64,000 bases of DNA from Streptomyces sp. CNH099 (GTDB taxonomy: Bacteria > Actinomycetota > Actinomycetes > Streptomycetales > Streptomycetaceae). The notes below the pieces were generated by a model, which was not told where the DNA came from, searched no databases, and worked only from the letters and a program-made list of their open reading frames with translations. The stretch lies in the NCBI GenBank assembly GCA_000514715.1, contig AZWL01000013.1:160322-224321 (forward strand), written 5' to 3'. How positions within the stretch are numbered: position 1 is the stretch's first letter; every line of letters starts with the position of its first letter. Below are positions 33,888-43,723 of this stretch, piece after piece. Both the position numbers and the translations under genes were made by a program.

Positions 33888-34491
33888 GTGCAGTAAGTAC
33901 AGTAAGTACCTTGAGTCCCGCAAGAACATCGCGGGCTGCGTCTGCGGGCTCGCCGGGCTCGCGCTCACCTTCACCGGGCTGGCCGGCCAGTACTGGCCCG
34001 CCGTCGTGGCCGGCCTCTACGGCGCCGGCGCGCTGATCGTCCCGCCCGAACGCCCGGCGCCGCCGGACTTCCCCACCCCGGCGGCCCAGCTCGACGAGGT
34101 GCGCGCGGACTTCGGGAAGCTGGGCGCGTACCTGGCGGAGGTCGACCTGCCGCCCGCCGCCGCGGGCCGCCTGACCGAACTGACGGAACTGCTGGCGGCG
34201 CTCCTGGACCCCGGCTGGTCCGCCGAGCTGCTCGCCCAGGACCCGGAGGGCGTGCACACGCTGTCGCGGGCCGTACGCCGCGACATCCCCGAGGCCGTCG
34301 CCGGCTTCGTACGCACCCGCTGGTGGACGCGCATGACGCCGGGCTCCGAACCGCCGGAGCGGCACCTGGAGCGGCAGCTGACGCTGCTCAGGGAGGAGGG
34401 CGAGCGGCTGGCCGCGGCCCTGCGCGAGACGGAGGCCCGCCGCCAGGAGTCGCACACCCGCTACCTGGAGGACCGCGGCCACCCGGGCTGA
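33874..34491 (+). CDS. Small membrane protein of the TelA/VWA unit
   Basis: This 205-residue protein has two close membrane helices (about residues 18-36 and 40-56: ALTFTGLAGQYWPAVVAGLY) and a cytoplasmic helical tail rich in Glu/Arg (LTLLREEGERLAAALRET). The GTG at 33874 overlaps the VWA gene by 14 bp and has GAGGAG upstream. No family is recognised. Its tight overlap with the VWA gene suggests a joint complex. The N-terminus reads SKCSKYSKY owing to a 9-bp repeat. Confidence 0.7.
   Translation: MATSKCSKYSKYLESRKNIAGCVCGLAGLALTFTGLAGQYWPAVVAGLYGAGALIVPPERPAPPDFPTPAAQLDEVRADFGKLGAYLAEVDLPPAAAGRLTELTELLAALLDPGWSAELLAQDPEGVHTLSRAVRRDIPEAVAGFVRTRWWTRMTPGSEPPERHLERQLTLLREEGERLAAALRETEARRQESHTRYLEDRGHPG
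33882..33908. repeat. 9-bp tandem repeat over a stop codon
   Basis: CAGTAAGTG, CAGTAAGTA and CAGTAAGTA follow one another. The first copy supplies the TAA stop of the VWA gene and the rest encodes the start region of the next protein in another frame. A change of copy number would alter the small protein's N-terminus. Confidence 0.7.
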
Positions 34492-34517
34492 GGGGCCGCC
34501 CGGGTGCACGCGGCCTG

Positions 34518-34998
34518 CTACGTCCTGTGGTCGTCCCAGGACACGCGGTACCAGCCCTTGAAGGACCCCAGCAGTGCCGCAAGCGCGGCGCCGGCCCGCG
34601 GGTCCAGCTCGGGTGCGTGGAGCAGCACCGCCTCCGAGGAGGGCTTGTGCTCCACGACCTTCCGGCCGCCCGCACGCCATCGCACGCGCCGTGGGGCGCG
34701 GGGGATGTCGCCGTTCTCGAACAGAGCGGCGATGAGGAGGACCGGCCCACAGCACGAAGCAGCGGACCCCGGTCTTCCGCGCCGCGCGGTACGCGGGTAT
34801 GCCACCGGGCGGGAGTTCGCGCTCCGCGTACGCGAAGAACCGGGCCTGCGGCTGCGATCCGTCCGCGATGCGGACGGTGGACCGAAGCGGCGGCGGGACG
34901 ACCACGGGCTGCCCGTCCTCGCGCACCCTTCCGGCGATCTCCGCACTGCTGACCGACCACCGCTCGGATCTGGTGGCCGACCGGCTACGGATGGTCAA
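34518..34998 (-). pseudogene. Frameshifted hypothetical gene
   Basis: Reading from a TTG at 34998 (Shine-Dalgarno GGGGAG just upstream), one frame gives a plausible protein to about 34750, ending RAARKTGVRCFVLWAG. Another frame then continues in protein-like sequence (PVLLIAALFENGDIPRAPRR) and closes at 34518 with GSFKGWYRVSWDDHRT. Switching by one base near 34735-34750 would restore a protein of about 160 residues. Neither half is recognised. The gap between the TelA unit and the photolyase is 619 bp, and nothing else is seen in it. The alternative is a base-call error. Confidence 0.45.
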
Positions 34999-35110
34999 GC
35001 GGCTCCCCGGCCGTGCTCACCGTCATCTCTCCCCGCCCCGGAACGGGGCTTCGACCACAACAGCCGCAGGAGCACGCGCGTACGGCCGCTGCGTCGCAGC
35101 GGCGGGCCCG

Positions 35111-36490
35111 TCAGTCGCGGCCGCGGGCCTGTTTGAAGCGGGCCAGTCCGTCAGCGAGGTCGATCAGCGGTTCCGGGTAGCCGAGCCCGGCCCTCGTCTC
35201 GCGGGACAGCCGCCAGGGTTCGTGCACCAGGCGGTCCTCGACATCGGCGAGTTCCGGCACCCACCGGCGGACGTACGCTCCACGCGGGTCGAAGCGCCTG
35301 CCTTGGGCCACCGGGTTGAGGACGCGGTGCGGGCGGGTGTCCGTGCCGGTGCCGGCCACCCACTGCCAGTTGAGCTGGTTGTTGACGACGTCCCCGTCGA
35401 CGAGCAGGTCCAGGAAGTACCGGGCCCCGATGCGCCAGTCCACGTACAGGGTCTTCGTGAGGAAGCTCGCCGTCAGCAGGCGGGCGCGGTTGTGCATCCA
35501 GCCCTCGTGGCGCAGTTGGCGCATGCCCGCGTCGACGACCGGGTATCCGGTGCGGCCGTCCCGCCAGGCGGCGATCTCCTCGGCCGCGTCGTCCTCGCCG
35601 CGCCAGCGGTCGTGCCGGGTGCGGTAGTCCGCGGCGGACGCATCGGGGCGGGCGGCGAGGACCTGGTGGTGGAAGTCGCGCCAGCACATCTGCCGTACGA
35701 ACGCCTCCGCCCCGGGACCGCCGTGCGCCCGGGCGCGCCGGACCAGCTCGGCGGGCGAGAGGGCCCCGAAGTGGACGTAGGGCGAAAGGCGAGAGGTGGC
35801 GTCGGCCGCGAGGTCGTCGTGCTGATCCTCGTACCGGGAGAGGCCGCGGGACCACCACCGGCGGCGAAGGGTGCGGCCGGCCGTCTCGCCGCCCTCGGGG
35901 AGCCCGGGTGAAGTGGCGTCGACGTCCCTGGCCGACGGCGGGGACTCGCCGCGTGCCGCGTCGGGGACGCGCACGGTGCGCGGCGGCGGCAGCGGGTCCC
36001 GCAGCGGCGTCTGCGACCAGCGGCGGAAATACGGGGTGAACACGGCGTAGTGGTCGGTGCCGCTCCCGGCGGGTGTCACGGCGCCGGGGGCGACGACCGT
36101 GGTCACGGAGTCGTGGACGTGCAGCGTCACCCCCTGCGCGGCCAGCGCCTCGCGCAGCCGCTGCTCGCGCCGGTGGGCGTACCCGGTGACGGCGGCGGCC
36201 ATGTGCACCTCGGTGGCCCCGCACGCGGCGGTGACGGCGGGAACCTCGCGGGCAACGGGGCCGGTCCGCACCACGAGGCGGCCGCCTCGGCGCCGGAGTC
36301 CCTCGTCGAGGTCGGTCAGGCAGTCGGCGAGGAACGCTCGGCGGTTGGGTGGGTCGAAGCCGGCAGCGTGCACGCCCGGATCTCGTACGAACAGGGGGAC
36401 GACCTCGTCCGCGGCACGCACGGCGGCGTGCAGCGGGGGGTGGTCGTGCAGGCGCAGGTCCGCGGTGAACAGGACGACCGCGACGGTCAT
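35111..36490 (-). CDS. phr: Deoxyribodipyrimidine photolyase (class I CPD type)
   Basis: This 459-residue flavoprotein repairs cyclobutane pyrimidine dimers using blue light. The N-terminal antenna domain begins VAVVLFTADLRLHDHPPLH; the FAD domain carries RLSPYVHFGALSPAEL, FVRQMCWRDFHHQVL, and the photolyase block TGYPVVDAGMRQLRHEGWMH with NRARLLTASFLTK. The ATG at 36490 has AGGAGTGG upstream. It lies 92 bp downstream of the SDR-DUF2867 gene on the same strand, with which it is likely cotranscribed; such pairs often accompany light-induced carotenoid loci in Streptomyces, but no carotenoid gene is visible here. Confidence 0.93.
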   Translation of the reverse strand: MTVAVVLFTADLRLHDHPPLHAAVRAADEVVPLFVRDPGVHAAGFDPPNRRAFLADCLTDLDEGLRRRGGRLVVRTGPVAREVPAVTAACGATEVHMAAAVTGYAHRREQRLREALAAQGVTLHVHDSVTTVVAPGAVTPAGSGTDHYAVFTPYFRRWSQTPLRDPLPPPRTVRVPDAARGESPPSARDVDATSPGLPEGGETAGRTLRRRWWSRGLSRYEDQHDDLAADATSRLSPYVHFGALSPAELVRRARAHGGPGAEAFVRQMCWRDFHHQVLAARPDASAADYRTRHDRWRGEDDAAEEIAAWRDGRTGYPVVDAGMRQLRHEGWMHNRARLLTASFLTKTLYVDWRIGARYFLDLLVDGDVVNNQLNWQWVAGTGTDTRPHRVLNPVAQGRRFDPRGAYVRRWVPELADVEDRLVHEPWRLSRETRAGLGYPEPLIDLADGLARFKQARGRD

Positions 36491-36582
36491 GTGGCCACTC
36501 CTGGGGCGGGGGTGCACGTGCTGGGGATCCGGGCTTTGAATCGCGGGTAGCAGGTGTTCCCCTGGGTACGGGCGTTATCGGG

Positions 36583-38187
36583 TCATCGCCGGGATCTTCG
36601 CCGGCCGGCCGCGCGGCGGACGCGCGCGACCGGCGACCGGGACGACGACGGCCGCGTCCGGGCGTCTCGGCCGCTCGCCGCGGCGTGGGCGATATTACGT
36701 GCCATGCCCCCGAACACGGCGGCGTGGAAGGGCGAGACCGACCACCAGTAGGCGTGGCCGAGGAGCCCGCGGGGATGGAACAAGGCGCGTTGCCGGTACC
36801 GGGTGCGCCCCTGTTCGTCCGTGTCGACGCGCATCTCAAGCCAGGCCAGCCCCGGCAGCCGCATCTCGGCGCGGAGCCGCAGCAGGCGTACCGGCTCGAT
36901 CTCCTCGACGCGCCAGAAATCCAGGGAATCGCCGACCCGCAGCCGTTCGGCGTCGCGTCGTCCGCGGCGCAGACCGACGCCGCCGACGGACCGGTCGAGC
37001 CAGCCGCGCACGGCCCAGGCGAGCGGGAAGGAGTACCAGCCGTTGCGGCCGCCGATTCCCTCGATCACCTTCCACAGGGCTTCGGGGGGCGCGGCGACGG
37101 GAAGTTCGCGTTCGTCCTCGTACAGGCTGCCGCCGGCCCAGTCCGGGTCGGTGGGCAACGCGTCGCTCGGCGCGCCCGGCACCGCGGCGGAGGACCAGCG
37201 GGTGGCGACCTGGGCCTCGCCGACGCGCCGGAGAGCGAGGGCCAGTGCGTCGTCGAACGGCAGCGGGCGGCCGGGCGGGTCGGGTACGTAGCGGGCGATG
37301 TCGTGTTCGCCGCAGACCACCTCGTGCCGCAGCGACTCCGTGAGCGGGCGGGCGAGGGAAGCGGGGACGGGGGTGACGAGCCCGACCCAGTGGCTGGACA
37401 GCCGGGGCGTGAGGACCGGGACGGGGACGATGACACGCCGCCGCAGCCCGGCGACGGCGGCGTAGCGGCGCATCATGTCGCGGTACGTGAGCACATCGGG
37501 CCCGCCGATGTCGAAGGCCCGGTCGACGTCGGAGGGCAGGCGGGCCGAGCCGACGAGGTAGCGCAGTACGTCACCGACGCCGATGGGCTGCGTACGGGTG
37601 TGCACCCAGCTGGGGGTGACCATCACCGGCAGGCGCTCCGTGAGGTAGCGCAGCATCTCGAACGACGCCGAGCCGGATCCGATCACCACGGCCGCCCGCA
37701 GCACGGCGGCGGGCACCGGGGCGTCGAGGAAGATCCGGCCGACCTCCGCACGGGAACGCAGGTGCGGCGAGAGGGAACGCTCGGGGACACCGTGCGGGGT
37801 GAGACCGCCGAGGTAGACGATCCGGCGGACCCCGGCGGCGTGCGCCTGCTCGGCGAAGATGTGAGCGGCGCGCCGGTCGGTCGCCTCGAAGTCCGGTCCG
37901 GTGCCGAGGGCGTGCACCAGGTAGTAGGCGACGTCGATGCCCCGCAGTGCGGCGGCGACGGACTCGGCGTCCGTGACGTCGCCGCGTACGGCTTCGGTCT
38001 GCGGGCCCCAGGGGTGGTCGCGGAGTTTACGGGGGGTGCGGACGAGGCAGCGGACGCGGTGGCCCGCGTCGAGCAGGTCGGGGACGAGCCGCCCGCCGAT
38101 GTACCCGGAGGCTCCGGTGACGAGACAGTGCAGCGGTTCCTGCCGCCGGGGTGCCCCGTTCGCCCTGTCGTTCGCGGTCGCGCTCAT
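36583..38187 (-). CDS. NAD(P)-binding SDR protein with C-terminal DUF2867
   Basis: This 534-residue protein has an N-terminal atypical short-chain dehydrogenase fold with VTGASGYIGGRLVPDLLDAG (about residues 22-41), YLVHALGTG and VLRAAVVIGSGSASF, and a C-terminal DUF2867 region (DERELPVAAPPEALWKVIEG, RVEEIEPVRLLRLRAEMRLP). The ATG at 38187 has GAGGAGAG upstream. The upstream 336 bp (38188-38523) hold no gene that I can support and probably contain the promoter. Cotranscription with photolyase is likely. Substrate unknown. Confidence 0.88.
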   Translation of the reverse strand: MSATANDRANGAPRRQEPLHCLVTGASGYIGGRLVPDLLDAGHRVRCLVRTPRKLRDHPWGPQTEAVRGDVTDAESVAAALRGIDVAYYLVHALGTGPDFEATDRRAAHIFAEQAHAAGVRRIVYLGGLTPHGVPERSLSPHLRSRAEVGRIFLDAPVPAAVLRAAVVIGSGSASFEMLRYLTERLPVMVTPSWVHTRTQPIGVGDVLRYLVGSARLPSDVDRAFDIGGPDVLTYRDMMRRYAAVAGLRRRVIVPVPVLTPRLSSHWVGLVTPVPASLARPLTESLRHEVVCGEHDIARYVPDPPGRPLPFDDALALALRRVGEAQVATRWSSAAVPGAPSDALPTDPDWAGGSLYEDERELPVAAPPEALWKVIEGIGGRNGWYSFPLAWAVRGWLDRSVGGVGLRRGRRDAERLRVGDSLDFWRVEEIEPVRLLRLRAEMRLPGLAWLEMRVDTDEQGRTRYRQRALFHPRGLLGHAYWWSVSPFHAAVFGGMARNIAHAAASGRDARTRPSSSRSPVARVRRAAGRRRSRR

Positions 38188-38523
38188 GGCTCTCTCCTCG
38201 GGCGCGGGCAGCCGGCCGGGGCAGCCCGCTCGGCGTCCTGGCACACCGGCCCGCTCTCCGCACTCACACCGTCCACGCGTTCCTCGCGCCGGAAGAGGAC
38301 GGCCGCAGGCACCGGTCGCGCCCCACACGTCTACCTGACTACTTCGGAGCGATCGGCGCATCCGGACGCGCCCGTCGGGACCGCCTCTACGCGCGAGCGC
38401 AGCCGGCCACCGGAGCGCGGACCCGAAGCTCATCCGGGCCTATGAGGAGGCGGCCGAGGCGGGTGGCGGCCCTCAGCCCACGGGACATCGGAGGCGCCGA
38501 GGGCGCGAGCGATTCCTCGTTGC

Positions 38524-39090
38524 TCACAGGGTCCCAAGGTCGACCGTGACAGGGAATGGCGCGGTGGCCTTCACGGTGCCGGTGAACACCTCGCCGTCCC
38601 GGTAGGCCCTACTGGCTGGGTCGAGGACGTAGGTGTAGACGATCGGAACGCCGGTGGTGGACTGCTCGATGCGCCAGTAGAAGGGGATGCCGGCTTTGGC
38701 ATATTGGTCCACCTTCACGATCCGGTCGGTGGTCTCTGACCCCGGGGAGACGACCTCGACGACCAGGAGCACGTGCTCGGGGCGGGTGGGCGTGAGGTCG
38801 ATGGTCTCCGACCGGTAGACGATGACGTCCGGACGGCGGTTGGTGAGCGGCACGTCCTGCAGGCGGACGTCGAAGTCCGTGTCGGCGTTCCAGTCCGGGC
38901 CCGCGGCTGCGTCCAGGGCATTGGCCAGAATCCGGGCCAGCCGGTTGTGCCGCTTGGAGGCGCTCGGGCTCACAACGACCATCCCGTCCACGATCTCGAT
39001 GCCGGCGCACTGCTCCTCGGACCAGGAGTCGTACTGTTCCGCGCTGATCTGCGTGTGCATCCACGCGGGCGCCACCATCTCGGCGGACAT
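38524..39090 (-). CDS. Uma2-family putative endonuclease
   Basis: This 188-residue protein matches the Uma2 (DUF820) family of restriction-like PD-(D/E)xK folds: GIEIVDGMVVVSPSASKRHN, the Asp in RRPDVIVYRS, then the LLVVEVVSPGSETTDRIVK motif with Glu, and YAKAGIPFYWRIE. The start ATG has a perfect GGAGGT Shine-Dalgarno sequence. Family members are common in actinomycetes and cyanobacteria and remain uncharacterised. It stands alone; 39091-39320 upstream holds no gene. Confidence 0.9.
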   Translation of the reverse strand: MSAEMVAPAWMHTQISAEQYDSWSEEQCAGIEIVDGMVVVSPSASKRHNRLARILANALDAAAGPDWNADTDFDVRLQDVPLTNRRPDVIVYRSETIDLTPTRPEHVLLVVEVVSPGSETTDRIVKVDQYAKAGIPFYWRIEQSTTGVPIVYTYVLDPASRAYRDGEVFTGTVKATAPFPVTVDLGTL

Positions 39091-39320
39091 GGAGTACCTC
39101 CTTCGAGGATGCGGTGCGCTCGACTCAGCGTACTGCCCGCTTCCAGTCGGGCACCGGCTTCGGGGCGGAGCAGAACCTCCAGCGTCCGCAGGGCGGCCTG
39201 GGCACAGAAGGGGCGATCCGCATTCACCCCGTGATGGCGCATGCGTGCAAATCGGCCAAGTAGGGCGGGGGCTTGCGGGCCGAACCGGCAGGACCGCGTC
39301 GGCGTGAGAGGCTGGGTCGT

Positions 39321-41477
<2,157 letters not shown>

Positions 41478-41501
41478 CGCCGGACGACGGGCGGCCGCGC
41501 C

Positions 41502-42155
41502 TCACAGCGTGAGGCCGCGCGCCAGCACCGCCAGCGCCCGGTCGACCGTCTCCACCAGGTCCCACTCCGACTCCCGGTCCACCCACTCGAACAGCACCTG
41601 GGTCAGCGCCCCGAAGACCGCCCCCACGACCACCCGCAGCTCGAAGTCGTCCCGCGGCCGCCCGGTCCGCTCGGAGAGCACGCCGCACAGGACCTCGATG
41701 TTCTGGTCCATGCCCTCGTGCATCTGCGCCCGCAGCGCCGGCACCTCGCGCACCAGTTGCATCCGCAGCAGGAACTCCGGCCGGACCTCGTCGTACAGCG
41801 ACCGCAGCGAGGTCACGACCGCCTCCCGCAGCGCGACGAGCGGCGGCTCGTCCGCCGGCCGGTCGAGGATGGCCCGCTCCAGGACCGGGTCGTACTCGTC
41901 GGTCAGGATGATGTCCTCCTTGGTCGCGAAGTACCGGAAGACGGTGCTCGCCGAGACCTCCGCGGCCTCGGCGATCTGCTCGACGGTGGTCTGCTCGTAC
42001 CCCTGCTGCCCGATCAGCCGGAACGCCGCCTGCCGGATCGCCTGCCGGGTGCGCCGCTTCTTGCGCTCGCGCAGTCCGAGCCCGGCCTCGGCGTACGCGG
42101 TCGCGTCGGCGGGGGCGGCGACGGGCGGGGCGGCGGGGGTACGGGAGGAGGCCAT
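41502..42155 (-). CDS. TetR-family transcriptional regulator
   Basis: This 217-residue protein has an N-terminal helix-turn-helix (TTVEQIAEAAEVSASTVFRY, about residues 55-75) and a helical ligand-binding domain. The N-terminal 30 residues are Ala/Pro-rich. The ATG at 42155 is used because GGAG sits 10 nt upstream; an ATG at 42164 is in frame. The gene is convergent with the DUF255 gene; no target operator was identified with confidence. It may regulate the secreted-protein gene upstream. Confidence 0.87.
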   Translation of the reverse strand: MASSRTPAAPPVAAPADATAYAEAGLGLRERKKRRTRQAIRQAAFRLIGQQGYEQTTVEQIAEAAEVSASTVFRYFATKEDIILTDEYDPVLERAILDRPADEPPLVALREAVVTSLRSLYDEVRPEFLLRMQLVREVPALRAQMHEGMDQNIEVLCGVLSERTGRPRDDFELRVVVGAVFGALTQVLFEWVDRESEWDLVETVDRALAVLARGLTL

Positions 42156-42201
42156 ACTCCTCATTCTCCTGCACCGTGCTCGGCGGAGGCCATTCCGGCA
42201 G

Positions 42202-42239
42202 CGGTCCGGCCCGCACGCGATCGCGTGCGGGCCGGACCG
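42202..42239. terminator. Perfect 38-bp palindrome, terminator or cruciform
   Basis: Positions 42202-42220 and 42221-42239 are exact reverse complements with no loop, beginning CGGTCCGGCCCGCACGCGA. Flanking ATTCC/GGAAT extend it with a mismatch. It lies 62 bp beyond the stop of the minus-strand secreted-protein gene and 47 bp before the TetR start on the same strand, so it can end the former. Confidence 0.75.
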
Positions 42240-42300
42240 GGAATCCGTGGAGAGTGCCTCCGCGTGGTGCCGCCGGCGTCGTGCCGCGGCGGATCGGGGC

Positions 42301-42615
42301 TCAGCGCCCGACGACGATCGCCTCGCGGTCGTAGCTCTGCAGCGGGCCGAAGTGCACCACCGCCACGGGGCTGATCTCGGTGTACTTGTTGCTGGACACG
42401 CGGTTGTTGATGTTGTTCTCGACCTCGACGTCGACCTCGGTCTTGTTCCAGGTCTTGTTGATCTTCTTGCTGATCTCCTGGTTGTACCACTTGCTGCAGC
42501 ACTGCTTGCCGTGCTTGCCGTGCGGGGTGGCCTGGGCCGAAGCCGCACCGGCGCCGGCGAGGCCGATCACGAGGGCGCTGGCGGCGACGGAGCGGACGAT
42601 CGTACGGATGCGCAT
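42301..42615 (-). CDS. Small secreted protein, unknown family
   Basis: This 104-residue protein has a clear signal peptide (VRSVAASALVIGLAGAGAAS) and a mature part of about 75 residues that is rich in Asn, Lys, Ile and Val with little Ala or Gly (WYNQEISKKINKTWNKTEVD, then VENNINNRVSSNKYTE), and a Cys-Cys pair. Its codon and residue use differ from neighbours, so it may be adapted for export or aggregation. It somewhat recalls small Streptomyces surface proteins such as rodlins, but I cannot claim homology. A Shine-Dalgarno GTGGAGG lies 7 nt before the ATG. Confidence 0.75.
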   Translation of the reverse strand: MRIRTIVRSVAASALVIGLAGAGAASAQATPHGKHGKQCCSKWYNQEISKKINKTWNKTEVDVEVENNINNRVSSNKYTEISPVAVVHFGPLQSYDREAIVVGR

Positions 42616-42753
42616 CTTCTGCCTCCACGAGGAGCGGGGATGGTAGTACGCACCGATAACAGCATCTTTGCGGCTCTTGGACCGGGATGCTCCCGAGCCG
42701 ACACGTGCGGATCACCCGGACAGGCGGACGGGACGGGGGGCACCCGGCCCCGC

Positions 42754-43479
42754 TCAGGCGTGGCCGTACGCCACCATCGAGATCCCCACGTAGTGGACGG
42801 CGAACGCCGCCAGCGTGAACGAGTGGAAGACCTCGTGGAAGCCGAACCAACGCGGTGACGGGTTCGGCCGTTTGATGCCGTAGATCACGCCGCCCGCGCT
42901 GTAGAGCACGCCGCCGACGATCACCAGCACGAGCACCGCGATGCCGCCGGTCCGCATGAAGTCCGGCAGGAAGAACACCGCGGCCCAGCCCATCGCGATG
43001 TAGCACGGCGTGTACAGCCAGCGGGGCGCGCCGACCCACAGCACCCGGAAGGCGATCCCGGCGATCGCCGCCGCCCAGATGAACCAGAGCAGCGCCTGCT
43101 GCCTGCCGCCGTCCAGGAGCAGGATCGTGAACGGCGTGTACGTGCCGGCGATGATCAGGAAGATGTTGGCGTGGTCGAGCCGGCGCAGCACGGCCGTGCC
43201 CCGGGGGCCCCAGTCACCGCGGTGGTAGAGCGCGCTGACGCCGAAGAGCAGGCAGGCGGTCAGCGTGTAGACGGCGCACGCCAGCCGGCCGCGGGGGCTC
43301 TCCGCCAGCGCCGTCAGCACCACGCCCGCGCACAGCGCCGCGGGGAACATCACCGCGTGCAGCCAGCCGCGCAGCCGTGGCTTGAGCACGGCGGCCGCGG
43401 CACTGGCGACCCGGTGCAGCTCTCCCTCGCCCGTCTCCTCGCCTGTCACCTCGCCCGTCGCCTCGCCCGTGGCACCCAT
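42754..43479 (-). CDS. Hemolysin III / PAQR-family membrane protein
   Basis: This 241-residue protein has seven hydrophobic helices and PAQR-family signatures: LYHRGDWGP, RRLDHANIFLIIAGTYTPFT, and the His pair in GFHEVFHSFTLAAFAVHY. These sites hold a zinc ion in PAQR proteins. Bacterial members are annotated hemolysin III, but their usual function may be lipid or ion homeostasis. The N-terminal tail reads GEATGEVTGEETGE because of a 12-bp repeat. A perfect inverted repeat lies just upstream of the start. Confidence 0.92.
   Translation of the reverse strand: MGATGEATGEVTGEETGEGELHRVASAAAAVLKPRLRGWLHAVMFPAALCAGVVLTALAESPRGRLACAVYTLTACLLFGVSALYHRGDWGPRGTAVLRRLDHANIFLIIAGTYTPFTILLLDGGRQQALLWFIWAAAIAGIAFRVLWVGAPRWLYTPCYIAMGWAAVFFLPDFMRTGGIAVLVLVIVGGVLYSAGGVIYGIKRPNPSPRWFGFHEVFHSFTLAAFAVHYVGISMVAYGHA
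43426..43473. repeat. 12-bp tandem repeat, four copies, in the hemolysin III start
   Basis: CTCGCCCGTCTC and three related 12-mers fill 43426-43473, read on the minus strand as Gly-Glu-Xaa-Thr units. The array changes only the cytoplasmic N-terminal tail. Confidence 0.8.
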
Positions 43480-43488
43480 GCGGACATG

Positions 43489-43510
43489 CTACCTACGCGC
43501 CCGTAGGTAG
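43489..43510. promoter_or_regulatory. Perfect 9-bp inverted repeat before the hemolysin III gene
   Basis: CTACCTACG and CGTAGGTAG flank a CGCC spacer. It ends 10 bp before the minus-strand start, overlapping the expected leader, which suits a repressor site of the TetR type. The nearest TetR gene is at 41502-42155. Confidence 0.65.
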
Positions 43511-43605
43511 CGGCGGGGGGAGTGGCGCTGTTCACGCAGAAGCCGGCTGGACATGACGTCTGAGCTGTTCCATCATCAAATGAGCGCACACCCGACACCG
43601 GATGG

Positions 43606-43617
43606 GCTCATATGAGC
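43606..43617. promoter_or_regulatory. 12-bp palindrome in the PEPCK promoter region
   Basis: GCTCATATGAGC is its own complement; an ATGAGC half-site also occurs at 43580-43585. It lies 107 bp before the PEP carboxykinase start in a region with reduced GC. An operator is possible. Confidence 0.45.
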
Positions 43618-43723
43618 GGCGACCGGGTCGGCGCCCCCAAGGGGTAACGGTCTTGAAAGCCAGATATATGTGACATCACAGGACAATCGCCCAAACCCTC
43701 GACATCTGGAGCATCCCGCACTC

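Noticed and set aside
43655..43680. GTGACATCAC resembling a CRP site before PEPCK
   Set aside because: The half-sites are only 2 bp apart rather than 6, so it does not fit the CRP pattern.
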